Positions 1 through 8,728 are shown, counted from the stretch's first letter. The stretch: 64,000 nucleotides of DNA from JACMNW01 sp963708425 (GCA_963708425.1 OY970206.1:2356001-2420000); one strand, 5' to 3'. Notes: generated from the letters alone by a model not told the origin. Numbers and translations: made by a program.

Positions 1-954
1 ACTCTGTCGGGGGGTGAGCGGGCGATATACCATGCGCTTTATCCGGCGCGGCATGCGCTGTACTCGTCTGATGAATTTGCGCGGGCCTGTGGTTTGCCAG
101 CGGCACCGTTTGACGATCTGATTACGTTTCACAGCGTGTTCGGAAAGTCTGTGCCGGATATCAGTTTGAACGCGGTGGCCAATCTTGGCTATGCCGAGGG
201 GCGGTGGCTGCGGCCGGTTTACCCCGGCGATACGATCCGGTCGCAAAGCGTTGTGATCGGGTTGAAGGAAAACTCGAATGGCGCGTCAGGTGTGGTTTAT
301 GTGCGCACGACCGGGCTCAATCAGCGGGCTGAAGTGGTGTTGAACTATGTGCGCTGGGTGATGGTGCGCAAGGGGCGGTTGGATGCAGTGGCCCCTGTGG
401 CGGTGATCCCTGAACTGGCGCCGATTGTGGCACCCGAGGCGTTGGTTGTGCCCGAGGGCCTTGATTTCAGCCAATACGATTTTGCGCTGGCGGGGGAGGC
501 GCATCGTTGGGGCGATTACGCGGTCGGCGAACAGATCGACCATGTGGACGGTGTTACGGTGGAAGAGGCCGAGCATATGCTGGCCACACGGTTGTGGCAG
601 AACACTGCGAAAGTGCATTTCGATGTGACAGCGCGGCCCGATGGTCAGCGGTTGATGTATGGCGGGCATGTTATGTCTTTGGCGCGGGCACTGTCGTTTA
701 ACGGGCTGGCGAATGCGCAGATGATTGTGGCCTTGAATGGGGGCGCGCATGCCAACCCGTGCTTTGCGGGTGATACCGTGCGGGCGTGGTCGCAGGTATT
801 GGACAAGGCTTCGACAAGCGCACCCGGCGTGGGGGCCATACGGCTGCGGCTGGTCGCGACCCGGGGGGCGGCGTTTGCCTTGCGTGGGGAGGATGGGAAG
901 TATCTGCCGGATGTGCTGCTTGAGATGGATTATTGGGCGCTGATGCCGATCTGA
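1..954 (+). CDS. mch: Mesaconyl-CoA hydratase, 5' end missing
   Basis: The open frame runs from the window edge, so the start codon lies upstream; 317 residues are visible of a family usually about 340 long. The protein is a double hotdog MaoC-like dehydratase. The stretch YPARHALYSSDEFARACGLP and the following FDDLITFHSVFGKSVPDISLNA segment are typical of Mch, which interconverts mesaconyl-CoA and beta-methylmalyl-CoA in the ethylmalonyl-CoA pathway of acetate assimilation. The same window carries ecm and ccr of that pathway, which supports the call. Family assignment is by recognition of conserved sequence, not by alignment. Confidence 0.9.
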   Translation, partial: TLSGGERAIYHALYPARHALYSSDEFARACGLPAAPFDDLITFHSVFGKSVPDISLNAVANLGYAEGRWLRPVYPGDTIRSQSVVIGLKENSNGASGVVYVRTTGLNQRAEVVLNYVRWVMVRKGRLDAVAPVAVIPELAPIVAPEALVVPEGLDFSQYDFALAGEAHRWGDYAVGEQIDHVDGVTVEEAEHMLATRLWQNTAKVHFDVTARPDGQRLMYGGHVMSLARALSFNGLANAQMIVALNGGAHANPCFAGDTVRAWSQVLDKASTSAPGVGAIRLRLVATRGAAFALRGEDGKYLPDVLLEMDYWALMPI

Positions 955-1065
955 GGCGCGCTCGTGCAACAGGTGGCCAACGCTATGGGCATCCGACAAT
1001 GTGATTGTGTGCCCAGTAAATATTGCGTGGTTATACTTGGGCATTCGGTATCGGAAGCCGTCTTG

Positions 1066-1259
1066 CAGAAGTATGTTTTGGCACTAGCCATTGTTGCAAC
1101 ACCTTTGTCGCCGACCACCGCGCAAGATGTCTTTGTTTATGTGAGGGCGGGCTGACCGATGAGGCCGCGGTTGATCTGCGCTATTACGAAGGCACGGAAT
1201 ATGGTGATAGCTCTGTCGGACTTCGCGTAACCTGGGGCGCGGCGATTTTGAGCCAATGA
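1066..1259 (+). pseudogene. Possible remnant of a small exported or outer-membrane protein
   Basis: One frame reads as a signal-peptide-like stretch (KYVLALAIVATPLSPTTAQD) and stops at a TGA near 1155. The next frame then continues with a segment that ends in VDLRYYEGTEYGDSSVGLRV and TW, the alternating pattern of a terminal beta-strand of an outer-membrane barrel. This would fit an internally deleted gene with a frameshift. No family could be named with confidence, and it may be chance. Confidence 0.25.
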
Positions 1260-1304
1260 CTGTGTTTCGGGCTGGAATGCTGCAAAGCAGCAAGGCAGAT
1301 GGAT

Positions 1305-1339
1305 TTCGTGATCACAAGTTTTCAAAGTGTGATCACGAA
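1305..1339. promoter_or_regulatory. Paired palindromic sites upstream of sdhC
   Basis: TTCGTGATCACA at 1305-1316 is the exact reverse complement of TGTGATCACGAA at 1328-1339. Each contains the self-complementary core GTGATCAC, so the arrangement is both a direct repeat of the core and an inverted repeat of the whole. The core centres are 21 bp apart, about two helical turns, which suits cooperative binding of a dimeric regulator. The sites lie about 150 bp upstream of sdhC. The regulator is not identifiable from the sequence. Confidence 0.5.
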
Positions 1340-1486
1340 TTTCGATTTTCTTAAGCTGTTTGCGATAACGCCACCAAGATGTGACGTAACGGCGCGTGAC
1401 TTCGCTGCAAAAAGGCGTCATGAAATGGGCAATTGCAGCAAACCCGGATGATCTAATCGGGTCTGCCAGCCAAAAGGATACGGAAT

Positions 1487-1870
1487 ATGGCCGAGCCGAA
1501 AAGGGTAGAACGCCCGCTTTCCCCGCATTTGCAGATTTACCGCCCGCAGCTGACCTCGATAACCTCGATCCTGACGCGGATCACCGGGAATGGGTTGATT
1601 GTGGGGGTGATCCTTGCGGTGTGGTGGCTGTTGGCGGCGGCGACCAGCCCGGCCTATTTCGAGGTGGCAAACGGGGTTGCGACATCTTGGTTCGGCGATT
1701 TGGTGTTCACGGTGTCACTTTGGGCTATCTGGTATCACTATCTGGCGGGCTTGCGACACCTGTACTGGGACGCGGGCCACGGGTTGGACATTCCGACGGC
1801 GGAAAAGCTGGGCTGGGTATGTATCGTCGGATCGGTTGTTCTGACCGTTCTGACCATTTTGATCGTCTGA
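1487..1870 (+). CDS. sdhC: Succinate dehydrogenase cytochrome b556 subunit
   Basis: This 127-residue protein is the SdhC membrane anchor of complex II, which helps bind heme b and ubiquinone in the inner membrane. It starts with the family pattern RPLSPHLQIYRPQLTSITSI and carries three hydrophobic segments (roughly residues 30-55, 65-90 and 105-127) with HYLAGLRHLYWD between the second and third; His in this motif is the heme ligand in characterised homologues. It begins the sdhCDAB operon, and sdhD follows after 11 bases. Confidence 0.95.
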   Translation: MAEPKRVERPLSPHLQIYRPQLTSITSILTRITGNGLIVGVILAVWWLLAAATSPAYFEVANGVATSWFGDLVFTVSLWAIWYHYLAGLRHLYWDAGHGLDIPTAEKLGWVCIVGSVVLTVLTILIV

Positions 1871-1881
1871 GGGGGGCCATC

Positions 1882-2253
1882 ATGCGCTATTTGACTGACC
1901 GCAAGCGCGCCGATGGCAAGGGCGCATCGCATACGGGAACGGCACATCACTGGTCGATGCAGACGTCGGCCGTTGGGTTGGCATTTTTGGTGCCCTCGTG
2001 GATTTACGTGTTTGGCAGCACGTTGGGGCAGGGGCGGGACGCGGTTTTGGCGACGTTTGCGCAACCGTTTCCGGCAATTTTGACGGCGTTGGTGATTTTC
2101 GTGGGGATGCGGCACTTTGCCAAAGGTGCCAGCATGATGATCGAGGACTATTCCAAAGGCTCGACGCGCAAGATCCTGATCATCTTCGTCGTCTCGCTGT
2201 CTTATGTGATCACGGCCACCGGCCTGTTCGCGCTAATCAAAATCGCGCTCTGA
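1882..2253 (+). CDS. sdhD: Succinate dehydrogenase hydrophobic membrane anchor subunit
   Basis: The ATG at 1882 follows GGGGGG and gives 123 residues, the usual SdhD size. The frame stays open upstream across sdhC, but only this start yields the family protein. Three hydrophobic stretches are visible, and the segment RHFAKGASMMIEDYSKGSTR matches the conserved H...G...(E)DY pattern that contributes to the quinone and heme region. It works with SdhC to anchor SdhAB in the membrane. The gap to sdhA is 10 bases. Confidence 0.93.
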   Translation: MRYLTDRKRADGKGASHTGTAHHWSMQTSAVGLAFLVPSWIYVFGSTLGQGRDAVLATFAQPFPAILTALVIFVGMRHFAKGASMMIEDYSKGSTRKILIIFVVSLSYVITATGLFALIKIAL

Positions 2254-2263
2254 GGGGACCGGA

Positions 2264-4066
2264 ATGCCTGCCTATACATACGAGACGCATGAATATGACG
2301 TGGTGGTTGTAGGGGCCGGCGGGGCCGGTCTGCGGGCGACGCTTGGCATGGCCGAACAGGGGTTGCGCACGGCGTGTGTGACCAAAGTGTTCCCGACGCG
2401 CAGCCACACGGTGGCGGCGCAGGGTGGGATAGCGGCATCGCTTGCCAATATGGGGCCGGACAACTGGCAGTGGCATATGTACGACACCGTAAAGGGGTCT
2501 GACTGGCTGGGCGACATGGACGCGATGGAGTATCTGGCGCGCGAAGCCCCGAAAGCGGTGTACGAGCTGGAACATTACGGTGTGCCGTTTTCGCGCACTG
2601 AGGAAGGCAAGATTTATCAGCGGCCGTTTGGGGGGCATACCACCGAATTTGGCGAAGGCCCGCCAGTGCAGCGCACTTGTGCGGCGGCCGACCGCACGGG
2701 CCATGCGATTTTGCATACGCTGTACGGGCAATCGCTGAAGAACAATGCGGAGTTCTTCATCGAATATTTCGCGCTTGATCTGATCATCACCGACGGGCGC
2801 TGCACCGGGATTGTGGCGTGGAAGCTGGACGATGGCACGATCCATGTGTTCAACGCCAAGATGGTGGTTTTGGCGACGGGCGGTTACGGGCGCGCGTATT
2901 TCTCGGCCACTTCCGCCCATACCTGCACCGGTGATGGTGGCGGTATGGTGGCGCGGGCCGGTCTGCCGTTGCAGGACATGGAATTTGTGCAGTTTCACCC
3001 GACAGGGATTTACGGATCGGGCTGCCTGATCACTGAAGGCGCGCGGGGCGAGGGTGGCTATCTGACCAACTCCGAAGGCGAGCGGTTCATGGAACGCTAC
3101 GCGCCGACCTATAAGGATTTGGCGTCGCGCGATGTGGTGTCGCGCTGCATGACGATCGAGATCAGGGAAGGGCGCGGGGTTGGGCCGAACAAGGACCATA
3201 TCCACTTGAACTTGAACCATTTGCCGAAAGAAACGCTGGAATTGCGGCTGCCCGGGATTACCGAAAGCGCGCGGATATTCGCGGGCGTCGATCTGTTGAA
3301 AGAGCCAATCCCAGTGATCCCGACTGTGCATTACAACATGGGCGGGATTCCGACGAACTACTTTGGCGAAGTGTTGAACCCGACGCCGGGTAAGCCCGAC
3401 GCAATTTTCCCCGGCCTGATGGCTGTGGGTGAAGCGGGGTGTGCAAGCGTGCATGGCGCGAACCGGCTTGGGTCGAACAGCCTGATCGACTTGGTGGTGT
3501 TTGGCCGGGCGGCGGCTATTCGGGCGGGCGAAATCGTTGATCCGAAAGAACGCGCGGCGCCAGTGAACACAGTGGAAGTCGACCGTGCGCTGGGCCGGTT
3601 TGATGCCACACGGCATGCGAAAGGCTCAGTGCCAACCGCCGAATTGCGGTTGGAGATGCAGAAAACCATGCAGGCCGATGCGGCGGTGTTCCGCACTGAC
3701 AAGACGCTGGCCGAGGGCGTGGCGAAGATGACGGTGATTGCGGGCAAGATGGCGGATATTTCCGTTACCGATCGGTCGATGGTGTGGAATTCGGACCTGA
3801 TGGAAACGCTGGAGCTCGGTAATCTGATGCCAAACGCGCTGGCCACAATCGTGGCTGCCGAAGCCCGCAAAGAAAGCCGCGGGGCGCATGCGCATGAGGA
3901 TTATCCGAACCGGGATGACGTGAACTGGCGCGTGCATTCGCTGGCTTATGTGGACGGTGCCAAAGTGCGGCTCGGGTCGCGCCCAGTGCATCTGGAACCG
4001 CTGACGAAACAAGCCGATGGAGGGATTGATTTGAAAAAGATCGCACCGAAGGCGAGGGTTTATTGA
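2264..4066 (+). CDS. sdhA: Succinate dehydrogenase flavoprotein subunit
   Basis: This 600-residue protein oxidises succinate to fumarate in the TCA cycle. The N-terminal Rossmann motif VVVGAGGAGLRATLG binds FAD. RSHTVAAQGG contains the His that carries covalently bound FAD in characterised homologues. HPTGIYGSGCLITEGARGEG is the conserved substrate region. The C-terminal domain includes the R-rich helix region and ends with KIAPKARVY. Length and motifs match the family closely. Two lipoprotein genes separate it from sdhB, which is a departure from a tight CDAB order. Confidence 0.98.
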   Translation: MPAYTYETHEYDVVVVGAGGAGLRATLGMAEQGLRTACVTKVFPTRSHTVAAQGGIAASLANMGPDNWQWHMYDTVKGSDWLGDMDAMEYLAREAPKAVYELEHYGVPFSRTEEGKIYQRPFGGHTTEFGEGPPVQRTCAAADRTGHAILHTLYGQSLKNNAEFFIEYFALDLIITDGRCTGIVAWKLDDGTIHVFNAKMVVLATGGYGRAYFSATSAHTCTGDGGGMVARAGLPLQDMEFVQFHPTGIYGSGCLITEGARGEGGYLTNSEGERFMERYAPTYKDLASRDVVSRCMTIEIREGRGVGPNKDHIHLNLNHLPKETLELRLPGITESARIFAGVDLLKEPIPVIPTVHYNMGGIPTNYFGEVLNPTPGKPDAIFPGLMAVGEAGCASVHGANRLGSNSLIDLVVFGRAAAIRAGEIVDPKERAAPVNTVEVDRALGRFDATRHAKGSVPTAELRLEMQKTMQADAAVFRTDKTLAEGVAKMTVIAGKMADISVTDRSMVWNSDLMETLELGNLMPNALATIVAAEARKESRGAHAHEDYPNRDDVNWRVHSLAYVDGAKVRLGSRPVHLEPLTKQADGGIDLKKIAPKARVY

Positions 4067-4164
4067 TGCAAGCGGCGCGGCATTTTCGGATTGTCAGAAG
4101 TTGTGAAGGGCGTGGTTTGGCCTTGCACGATAGCCTTGATGCATCTGGTAAACGGAGACCGTTG

Positions 4165-4485
4165 ATGATGATACGAACACTGATAGTGCTAAGCCTTGGC
4201 ACGCTTGCCGCCTGCTCGCCTGCCGAGGTGGCCAATAAAGTCGCCCGTCGTGCGGCGGAAACTGTAGTGCTGCCGGTCGTGAATATTGATATGCCCGCGG
4301 GCCCTGCCGAACAGGCAACGGCGTGCATTCTTGATGCGGCCTCGCCGGCCGAAGTGGATGCACTGGCGCGTGATGTTGGGGTCGAGGCGGGCACCTCGAC
4401 CAAGGCGCGTATTCGCGAATTGGCGCTGCGCCCGGCTGCGCAGGCATGTTTTGCTGCGCGCGGTGTACCGCCGTTGCGAGGGTGA
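4165..4485 (+). CDS. Small lipoprotein between sdhA and sdhB
   Basis: The ATG at 4165 has GGAG (4154-4157) at good spacing and gives 106 residues. An in-frame upstream start at 4063 overlaps sdhA and would hide the signal. The N-terminus MMIRTLIVLSLGTLAAC is a lipoprotein signal with lipobox LAAC, so the mature protein should be lipid-anchored. The rest is Ala-rich with two more Cys and no recognised domain. Its place inside the sdh operon suggests co-expression with complex II, but no role can be stated. Homologues in this position in other Rhodobacterales would be informative. Confidence 0.75.
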   Translation: MMIRTLIVLSLGTLAACSPAEVANKVARRAAETVVLPVVNIDMPAGPAEQATACILDAASPAEVDALARDVGVEAGTSTKARIRELALRPAAQACFAARGVPPLRG

Positions 4486-4489
4486 TGTG

Positions 4490-4780
4490 GTGAAGCGTAC
4501 GTTTTCATTCCTGCTATTGCTGGCGTCTTGCGGTCCGGTCTCGCTGCCACAAGCCGAAAAGGCCTGTTTCGAACGTGCTCGGCTTGCGCAGCAGCCGCGC
4601 GGGAGTGTCGCGGTAGGTGCAAGTTCTAACGGTAAGGTTAGTGGTGAGTTTGCTTTGAGGGTATCTTCCGACTTTTTGCAAGGCCGCGATCCGGCTGCTG
4701 TTTATGATCAATGCGTCTATCAGAAATCTGGCCAGCCGCCGTCACAACCGCTTTATTCCCGCCCTGATTGGAAATCCTGA
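4490..4780 (+). CDS. Second small lipoprotein between sdhA and sdhB
   Basis: A GTG start at 4490 (or 4487) sits 7 bases after GAGGG and follows the previous stop almost directly. The product is about 96 residues. It begins VKRTFSFLLLLASCGPVSLP, a lipoprotein signal with lipobox LASC. The mature part has further Cys residues (for example KACFERARL and YDQCVYQ) and no recognised domain. It ends 3 bases before sdhB, so it is likely translated with it. A structural or assembly role for complex II is only a guess from position. Confidence 0.7.
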   Translation: MKRTFSFLLLLASCGPVSLPQAEKACFERARLAQQPRGSVAVGASSNGKVSGEFALRVSSDFLQGRDPAAVYDQCVYQKSGQPPSQPLYSRPDWKS

Positions 4781-4783
4781 TCC

Positions 4784-5560
4784 ATGGTTCAGTTCACGCT
4801 TCCGAAGAATTCGAAAATCCGCACGGGCAAAACCTGGCCGCGGCCAGAGGGTGCCAATGTGCGCAAGTTTCAGGTCTATCGCTGGAACCCCGATGATGGG
4901 AAAAACCCGCAAGTCGATAGCTATTTCGTCGATATGGACAAGTGCGGGCCGATGGTGTTGGACGCGCTGATCAAGATCAAATCAGAGATTGATCCGACGC
5001 TGACATTCCGCCGGTCCTGCCGTGAAGGCATCTGCGGATCTTGTGCGATGAACATCGACGGCATCAACACGCTGGCCTGTATTTATGGGCTGGATGAGGT
5101 GAAGGGTGATGTGAAGATTTACCCGTTACCACACATGGCGGTGGTGAAAGATCTGATCCCGGACCTGACGCACTTTTATGCGCAGCACGCGTCGATCATG
5201 CCGTGGCTGGAGACGAAGACCAATCGGCCAGCCAAGGAATGGCGACAAAGCATCGAAGACCGCGAGAAACTGGACGGGCTTTATGAATGCGTGATGTGTG
5301 CCTGTTGTTCGACCGCTTGCCCCAGCTATTGGTGGAATTCGGACAAATATCTTGGTCCTGCGGCGTTGCTGCACGCTTATCGCTGGATCATTGATTCCCG
5401 CGATGAGGCGACGGGCGAGCGGTTGGACAATCTGGAAGATCCGTTCAAATTGTATCGCTGCCACACCATCATGAACTGCGCCAAAACCTGCCCCAAGGGA
5501 TTGAACCCGGCGAAGGCGATTGCCGAGATCAAGAAGCAGATGGTGGAACGGGTGGTTTGA
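4784..5560 (+). CDS. sdhB: Succinate dehydrogenase iron-sulfur subunit
   Basis: This 258-residue protein carries electrons from SdhA to quinone. The N-terminal half has the [2Fe-2S] ligand region CREGICGSC followed by a later Cys (TLAC). The C-terminal half has CVMCACCSTACP for the [4Fe-4S] centre and CHTIMNCAKTCPKGLNP for the [3Fe-4S] centre. All expected Cys ligands appear present. The last 32 bases overlap the end of the convergent fic gene, so there is no room for a separate terminator between them. Confidence 0.97.
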   Translation: MVQFTLPKNSKIRTGKTWPRPEGANVRKFQVYRWNPDDGKNPQVDSYFVDMDKCGPMVLDALIKIKSEIDPTLTFRRSCREGICGSCAMNIDGINTLACIYGLDEVKGDVKIYPLPHMAVVKDLIPDLTHFYAQHASIMPWLETKTNRPAKEWRQSIEDREKLDGLYECVMCACCSTACPSYWWNSDKYLGPAALLHAYRWIIDSRDEATGERLDNLEDPFKLYRCHTIMNCAKTCPKGLNPAKAIAEIKKQMVERVV

Positions 5561-6710
5561 ATGGTCTGATACGCGTTGCTTCGATAATCCCATGTGCGAG
5601 ATAAGCGCGAGGGTAAACGCCATTATACTCGTGAAGTAGGTTTGCGTCGCACAAGCGGGCAAGAAGTTTTCTGGCACCGGGATCGGTTAGACTTAAGCGG
5701 CTTGAAACTTCTCTTGCCGTTACGACTGGCGCTTCAAAGAGCATATCTATGAGCGACATCGCATTCGGGCTGCGAACTGTGTCAGCGGCAATCTGCCGAT
5801 ACTGTTCTTGAAGTGTCAGCAGTCGATCAACCGTCGCGATTGTAACATGGCAACTCTCGGTAACCACCTCGAAGAAGAAGCAAAGCCAGTCTTCCCAAGC
5901 GCCCGTCGATGAAACGGCATACATGAGATCGATGTAGCGATCTTTTTGGGTTTCTATGACGGGGCTAAGGTAGAGTGCCGGGGTGTCGAGAAGGCCTGAT
6001 TTTACTGCCATTAGCGAAATTAGCATCCGTCCAACCCGCCCATTTCCATCTGCGAAAGGGTGAATCGTTTCGAATTGATAGTGAGCGAGCCCAATATCAA
6101 TGAGTGCACAACTGTTTGCTTCATCCGGTTCGTTGATAAATCGTTCCAGCTGCGACATACAGTCCAATGTTTGTTGCGGCGGTGGGGGAACAAATCTAGC
6201 AGATTCAAGTGTTAGGCCGCCGATCATGTTTTGATCGCGTTTGAACTCGCCAGGTAGTTTGTTGGCACCTCGATGGCCGCTAACCCCGGACAGTAGTGTT
6301 TTATGTGCTTCACGTAGGCGGCGGTTTGTAATTGGCTCATCACGGACAGCATGCAGAGCCTGGGACAGTGCCCGGATGTAGTTGTAGACTTCGCGCGTAT
6401 CGTCATTTGGGTTGGTTTGAATCCCCGCGTCGGCGAGTAGAAGCTCGTCGTCAGTTGTGAATGTTCCTTCCATGGCGGAAGATGTAAGCGCTTCGCTGCG
6501 CTGTAGAGGCCGTATCAGGACGTATGGGTTTGCGAGCCTCCTGCACGCACCTTTCAGTTCCCCAACGGCCTGCATTGCTTTGGACAAAGGTACGGTAAGG
6601 CGAGCAAGGTTAAGGCTCGGTGGCAGTGGATTCGGAACAAATGCCGAGGCGTTGTACAACGTGGGCACTAAGCGTCCTGCGGGGCTGTTTTCAAAGTCAG
6701 AGTGCCGCAT
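5529..6710 (-). CDS. Fic family protein (putative AMP transferase)
   Basis: The ATG at 6710 gives 393 residues. The Fic core motif HPFADGNGRVGR lies at residues 217-228 with the catalytic His. An N-terminal SSAMEG at residues 77-82 matches the [S/T]xxxE[G/N] inhibitory motif of class II Fic proteins, so the enzyme should be self-inhibited. The C-terminal part (about 300-393) looks like a winged helix of the type found in Fic/DOC proteins fused to a DNA-binding domain. Homologues transfer AMP to target proteins; the target here is unknown. Base composition is visibly more AT-rich than in neighbours, and the gene overlaps sdhB tail to tail, which suggests later arrival. Confidence 0.9.
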   Translation of the reverse strand: MRHSDFENSPAGRLVPTLYNASAFVPNPLPPSLNLARLTVPLSKAMQAVGELKGACRRLANPYVLIRPLQRSEALTSSAMEGTFTTDDELLLADAGIQTNPNDDTREVYNYIRALSQALHAVRDEPITNRRLREAHKTLLSGVSGHRGANKLPGEFKRDQNMIGGLTLESARFVPPPPQQTLDCMSQLERFINEPDEANSCALIDIGLAHYQFETIHPFADGNGRVGRMLISLMAVKSGLLDTPALYLSPVIETQKDRYIDLMYAVSSTGAWEDWLCFFFEVVTESCHVTIATVDRLLTLQEQYRQIAADTVRSPNAMSLIDMLFEAPVVTAREVSSRLSLTDPGARKLLARLCDANLLHEYNGVYPRAYLAHGIIEATRIRPFKPPVPPSAS

Positions 6711-6835
6711 CTTGTTCCAAACCAAAGTTGTGTCTTCATGCCAAGACTAAACTATGCATGGGTAATAGTTCAATCTATAGCTTCGCTCTAAACCATGGTT
6801 TTGTTGCACTTGATGAAATTGTAGGGGAGGATGCG

Positions 6836-7699
6836 ATGAAATCTGATAGCCCAAGCCACCTGGCACCGCCTGATACTGCTGCGCGATTGGCTGTCAAACC
6901 TGTGATCTGCTATCCGGTGGAGGGGCTTCCCGCCCCTGATATGGCGGCTTACCACGCGGCCCGGACCGGGTGGCATAAGGTGGCTGAGGTGCTGGTGCCG
7001 CCACGCGAGGCCCGGAGTTTTCACGTGCCTGCGGGGCAGTTTTTTCGGATCACTTCCGTCGGTGGGCCGCAGGTCGGAGATCTGAACCTGTGGGCGGCGG
7101 GAAATCTGAGCGAGCGGTTTTTTTCGGGCAAAACCCGTGCGTTACATGGCACGCATCTGTCGACCGGCGACAGGATGTGGTCGTGTTTGCCATGGCTGCG
7201 GCCAATGGCGACGGTGACGGATGACAGCCTTGATTGGTACGGCTTTGATGCGTTTGGCGGGGCTGTGCATGATGTGATTGGCACGCGGTGCGACCCCTAT
7301 ACGCATAACTTGCTGAGCCACGGCGGGCAGTATCACCATTGTTGCCATTCGAATTTGACACGCGCGTTATGTGACGCCACAGGGTTGCCACTGCTTGAGG
7401 CTGAGGGGCATGTGCATGACGTGTTGAACGTGTTCATGTGTACTGGGTTTACGCGGGATACCGGGCAGTATTTTATGAAGGCGAGCCCGGTAAGGCCCGG
7501 GGATTACATCGAATTTTTCGCTGAGATTGATCTGTTGGGCGCTCTGTCGGCCTGCCCTGGTGGCGATTGTTCATCGGGGCATTCGTCGGATGAGGCGGCG
7601 TGTTTCCCGTTGTTGGTCGAGGTATTTCAGCCACTAGCAGCGCCTTTGGGCTGGGTGTCGCCGCCGCCAAATGGGTATGATCGGAGCCATGGGCGTTAG
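6836..7699 (+). CDS. DUF1989 (urea carboxylase-associated) family protein
   Basis: The start at 6836 follows GGGGAGG by 5 bases and gives 287 residues; longer in-frame extensions upstream lack a site and run into the fic promoter. The pattern FHVPAGQFFRI, VGDLNLW, HLSTGDRMWS and the Cys/His-rich CDPYTHNLL ... HCCHSNL is that of DUF1989, a family often encoded with urea carboxylase and amino-acid or amine degradation genes and thought to bind metal. No urea carboxylase gene is near here, so the substrate is unknown. Its stop overlaps the stop of the convergent aldo/keto reductase gene. Confidence 0.8.
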   Translation: MKSDSPSHLAPPDTAARLAVKPVICYPVEGLPAPDMAAYHAARTGWHKVAEVLVPPREARSFHVPAGQFFRITSVGGPQVGDLNLWAAGNLSERFFSGKTRALHGTHLSTGDRMWSCLPWLRPMATVTDDSLDWYGFDAFGGAVHDVIGTRCDPYTHNLLSHGGQYHHCCHSNLTRALCDATGLPLLEAEGHVHDVLNVFMCTGFTRDTGQYFMKASPVRPGDYIEFFAEIDLLGALSACPGGDCSSGHSSDEAACFPLLVEVFQPLAAPLGWVSPPPNGYDRSHGR

Positions 7700-8679
7700 C
7701 AGTAACGCTCAACGGTGCCCGCCTGATCGTTGTTGTAACGGTCGCCGTAGGCCCAGCCGACGGGCAACAGGCGGGCGATTTCCGCGCGATCTTCGGGTGT
7801 TAGCGTGATGTCGGATGCCATGGCCCAATCGGCAAGATGGTTGGCGGTGCGAGTGCCGGGGATGGGCAGCAGGTGCGGGCCTTGATCGAGCACCCAGGCG
7901 AGGGCCAAAGCGGGCGGGGTGAAGTTGCGGCTGCGGGCATAGGCATGGAAAGTTTCGAGGCGGGCGCGGTTCAGGTGCCAGTCAACACCTTGAAAACGTG
8001 GGATTTGGCGGCGGAATTCGGCCTTTGGAAGTGAGTTGGGATCAAGGATTTCCCGACCCAAAGCGCCACGGGCGAGGGGGGAGAAGGGGACGAAGGCGGT
8101 GCCTAACTCGGCGCAGGCTTGGAGCAGGCCCAATTCGGGCTGGCGAGTCCAGAGCGAATATTCGTTTTGGACGGCCCGGCAGGGGTGGATGGCGTGGGCG
8201 CGGCGGAGGGTGCCGGGGGAGATTTCGGACATGCCGTAGCCACCGATTTTGCCCTCTTCGATCAGGCGGGATAGGGTGCCTGCGACGTCTTCGATGGGCG
8301 TGTTTTGGTCGTGCCGGTGGATGTAGAAAAGGGCGACGTGATCGGTGCCCAAGCGGCGTAGGGAGCCTTCGAGTTCGGCCCGCAGGTGGCTTTCGGAATT
8401 GTCGATGCGGCGGGGTGGGCCGTTGACGAAGCTGGCTTTGGTGGCAATGACGGCCGGGTGGTGACGGGTCTTAAGCCATTGGCCCAGAACGGTTTCTGAT
8501 CGCCCCATGCCGTAGACATTGGCGGTATCGTAGAAGGTAATTCCAGCATCCCAAGCGGCATCCAGGCAGCGCAGGCTGTCGGAATCGGTGGTTTCGCCGA
8601 AGATGCCGCCGAAGCTGAGGCAGCCCAAGCCGATGGCCGAGACGAGGGGGCCACCGCGGCCTAGTTCGCGTTTTTGCAT
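7696..8679 (-). CDS. Aldo/keto reductase
   Basis: The ATG at 8679 follows AAGGAAACACC and gives 327 residues starting MQKRELGRGGPLVSAIGLG, the typical N-terminus of NADPH-dependent aldo/keto reductases. The catalytic tetrad can be read as Asp in FYDTANVYG, the Tyr there, Lys in IATKASF and His in FYIHRHD. The fold is a TIM barrel and the enzyme is cytoplasmic. The C-terminal LPIPGTRTANHLADWA segment fits the cofactor-binding end. The substrate cannot be told. The deoD gene ends upstream within the region before this start, so the two genes may share a transcript. Confidence 0.88.
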   Translation of the reverse strand: MQKRELGRGGPLVSAIGLGCLSFGGIFGETTDSDSLRCLDAAWDAGITFYDTANVYGMGRSETVLGQWLKTRHHPAVIATKASFVNGPPRRIDNSESHLRAELEGSLRRLGTDHVALFYIHRHDQNTPIEDVAGTLSRLIEEGKIGGYGMSEISPGTLRRAHAIHPCRAVQNEYSLWTRQPELGLLQACAELGTAFVPFSPLARGALGREILDPNSLPKAEFRRQIPRFQGVDWHLNRARLETFHAYARSRNFTPPALALAWVLDQGPHLLPIPGTRTANHLADWAMASDITLTPEDRAEIARLLPVGWAYGDRYNNDQAGTVERYC

Positions 8680-8728
8680 GGTGTTTCCTTTGATGGGGAA
8701 GGCACTAGACCTGCGCGAATCGGTTGGG

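Larger units (their letters stand above)
955..1486. other. Intergenic region before sdhCDAB
   Basis: This 532-base stretch holds no convincing intact gene. It contains an imperfect hairpin at 1010-1043 (TGCCCA-GTA against TACTTGGGCA), a possible coding remnant at about 1066-1259, and a pair of identical palindromic sites at 1305-1339 that are listed separately. The sdhC promoter must lie here, but no clear -35/-10 pair could be assigned by eye. A longer frame that begins at 1396 is only an upstream extension of the sdhD frame across sdhC. Confidence 0.6.

Noticed and set aside
1396..2253. A 285-codon frame that would start before sdhC and end at sdhD
   Set aside because: Only its last 123 codons encode a real protein (sdhD). 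The earlier part overlaps sdhC in another frame and lacks family features.
2237..3616. 459-codon minus-strand frame across sdhA
   Set aside because: Antisense shadow of sdhA with biased composition; sdhA motifs are unambiguous.
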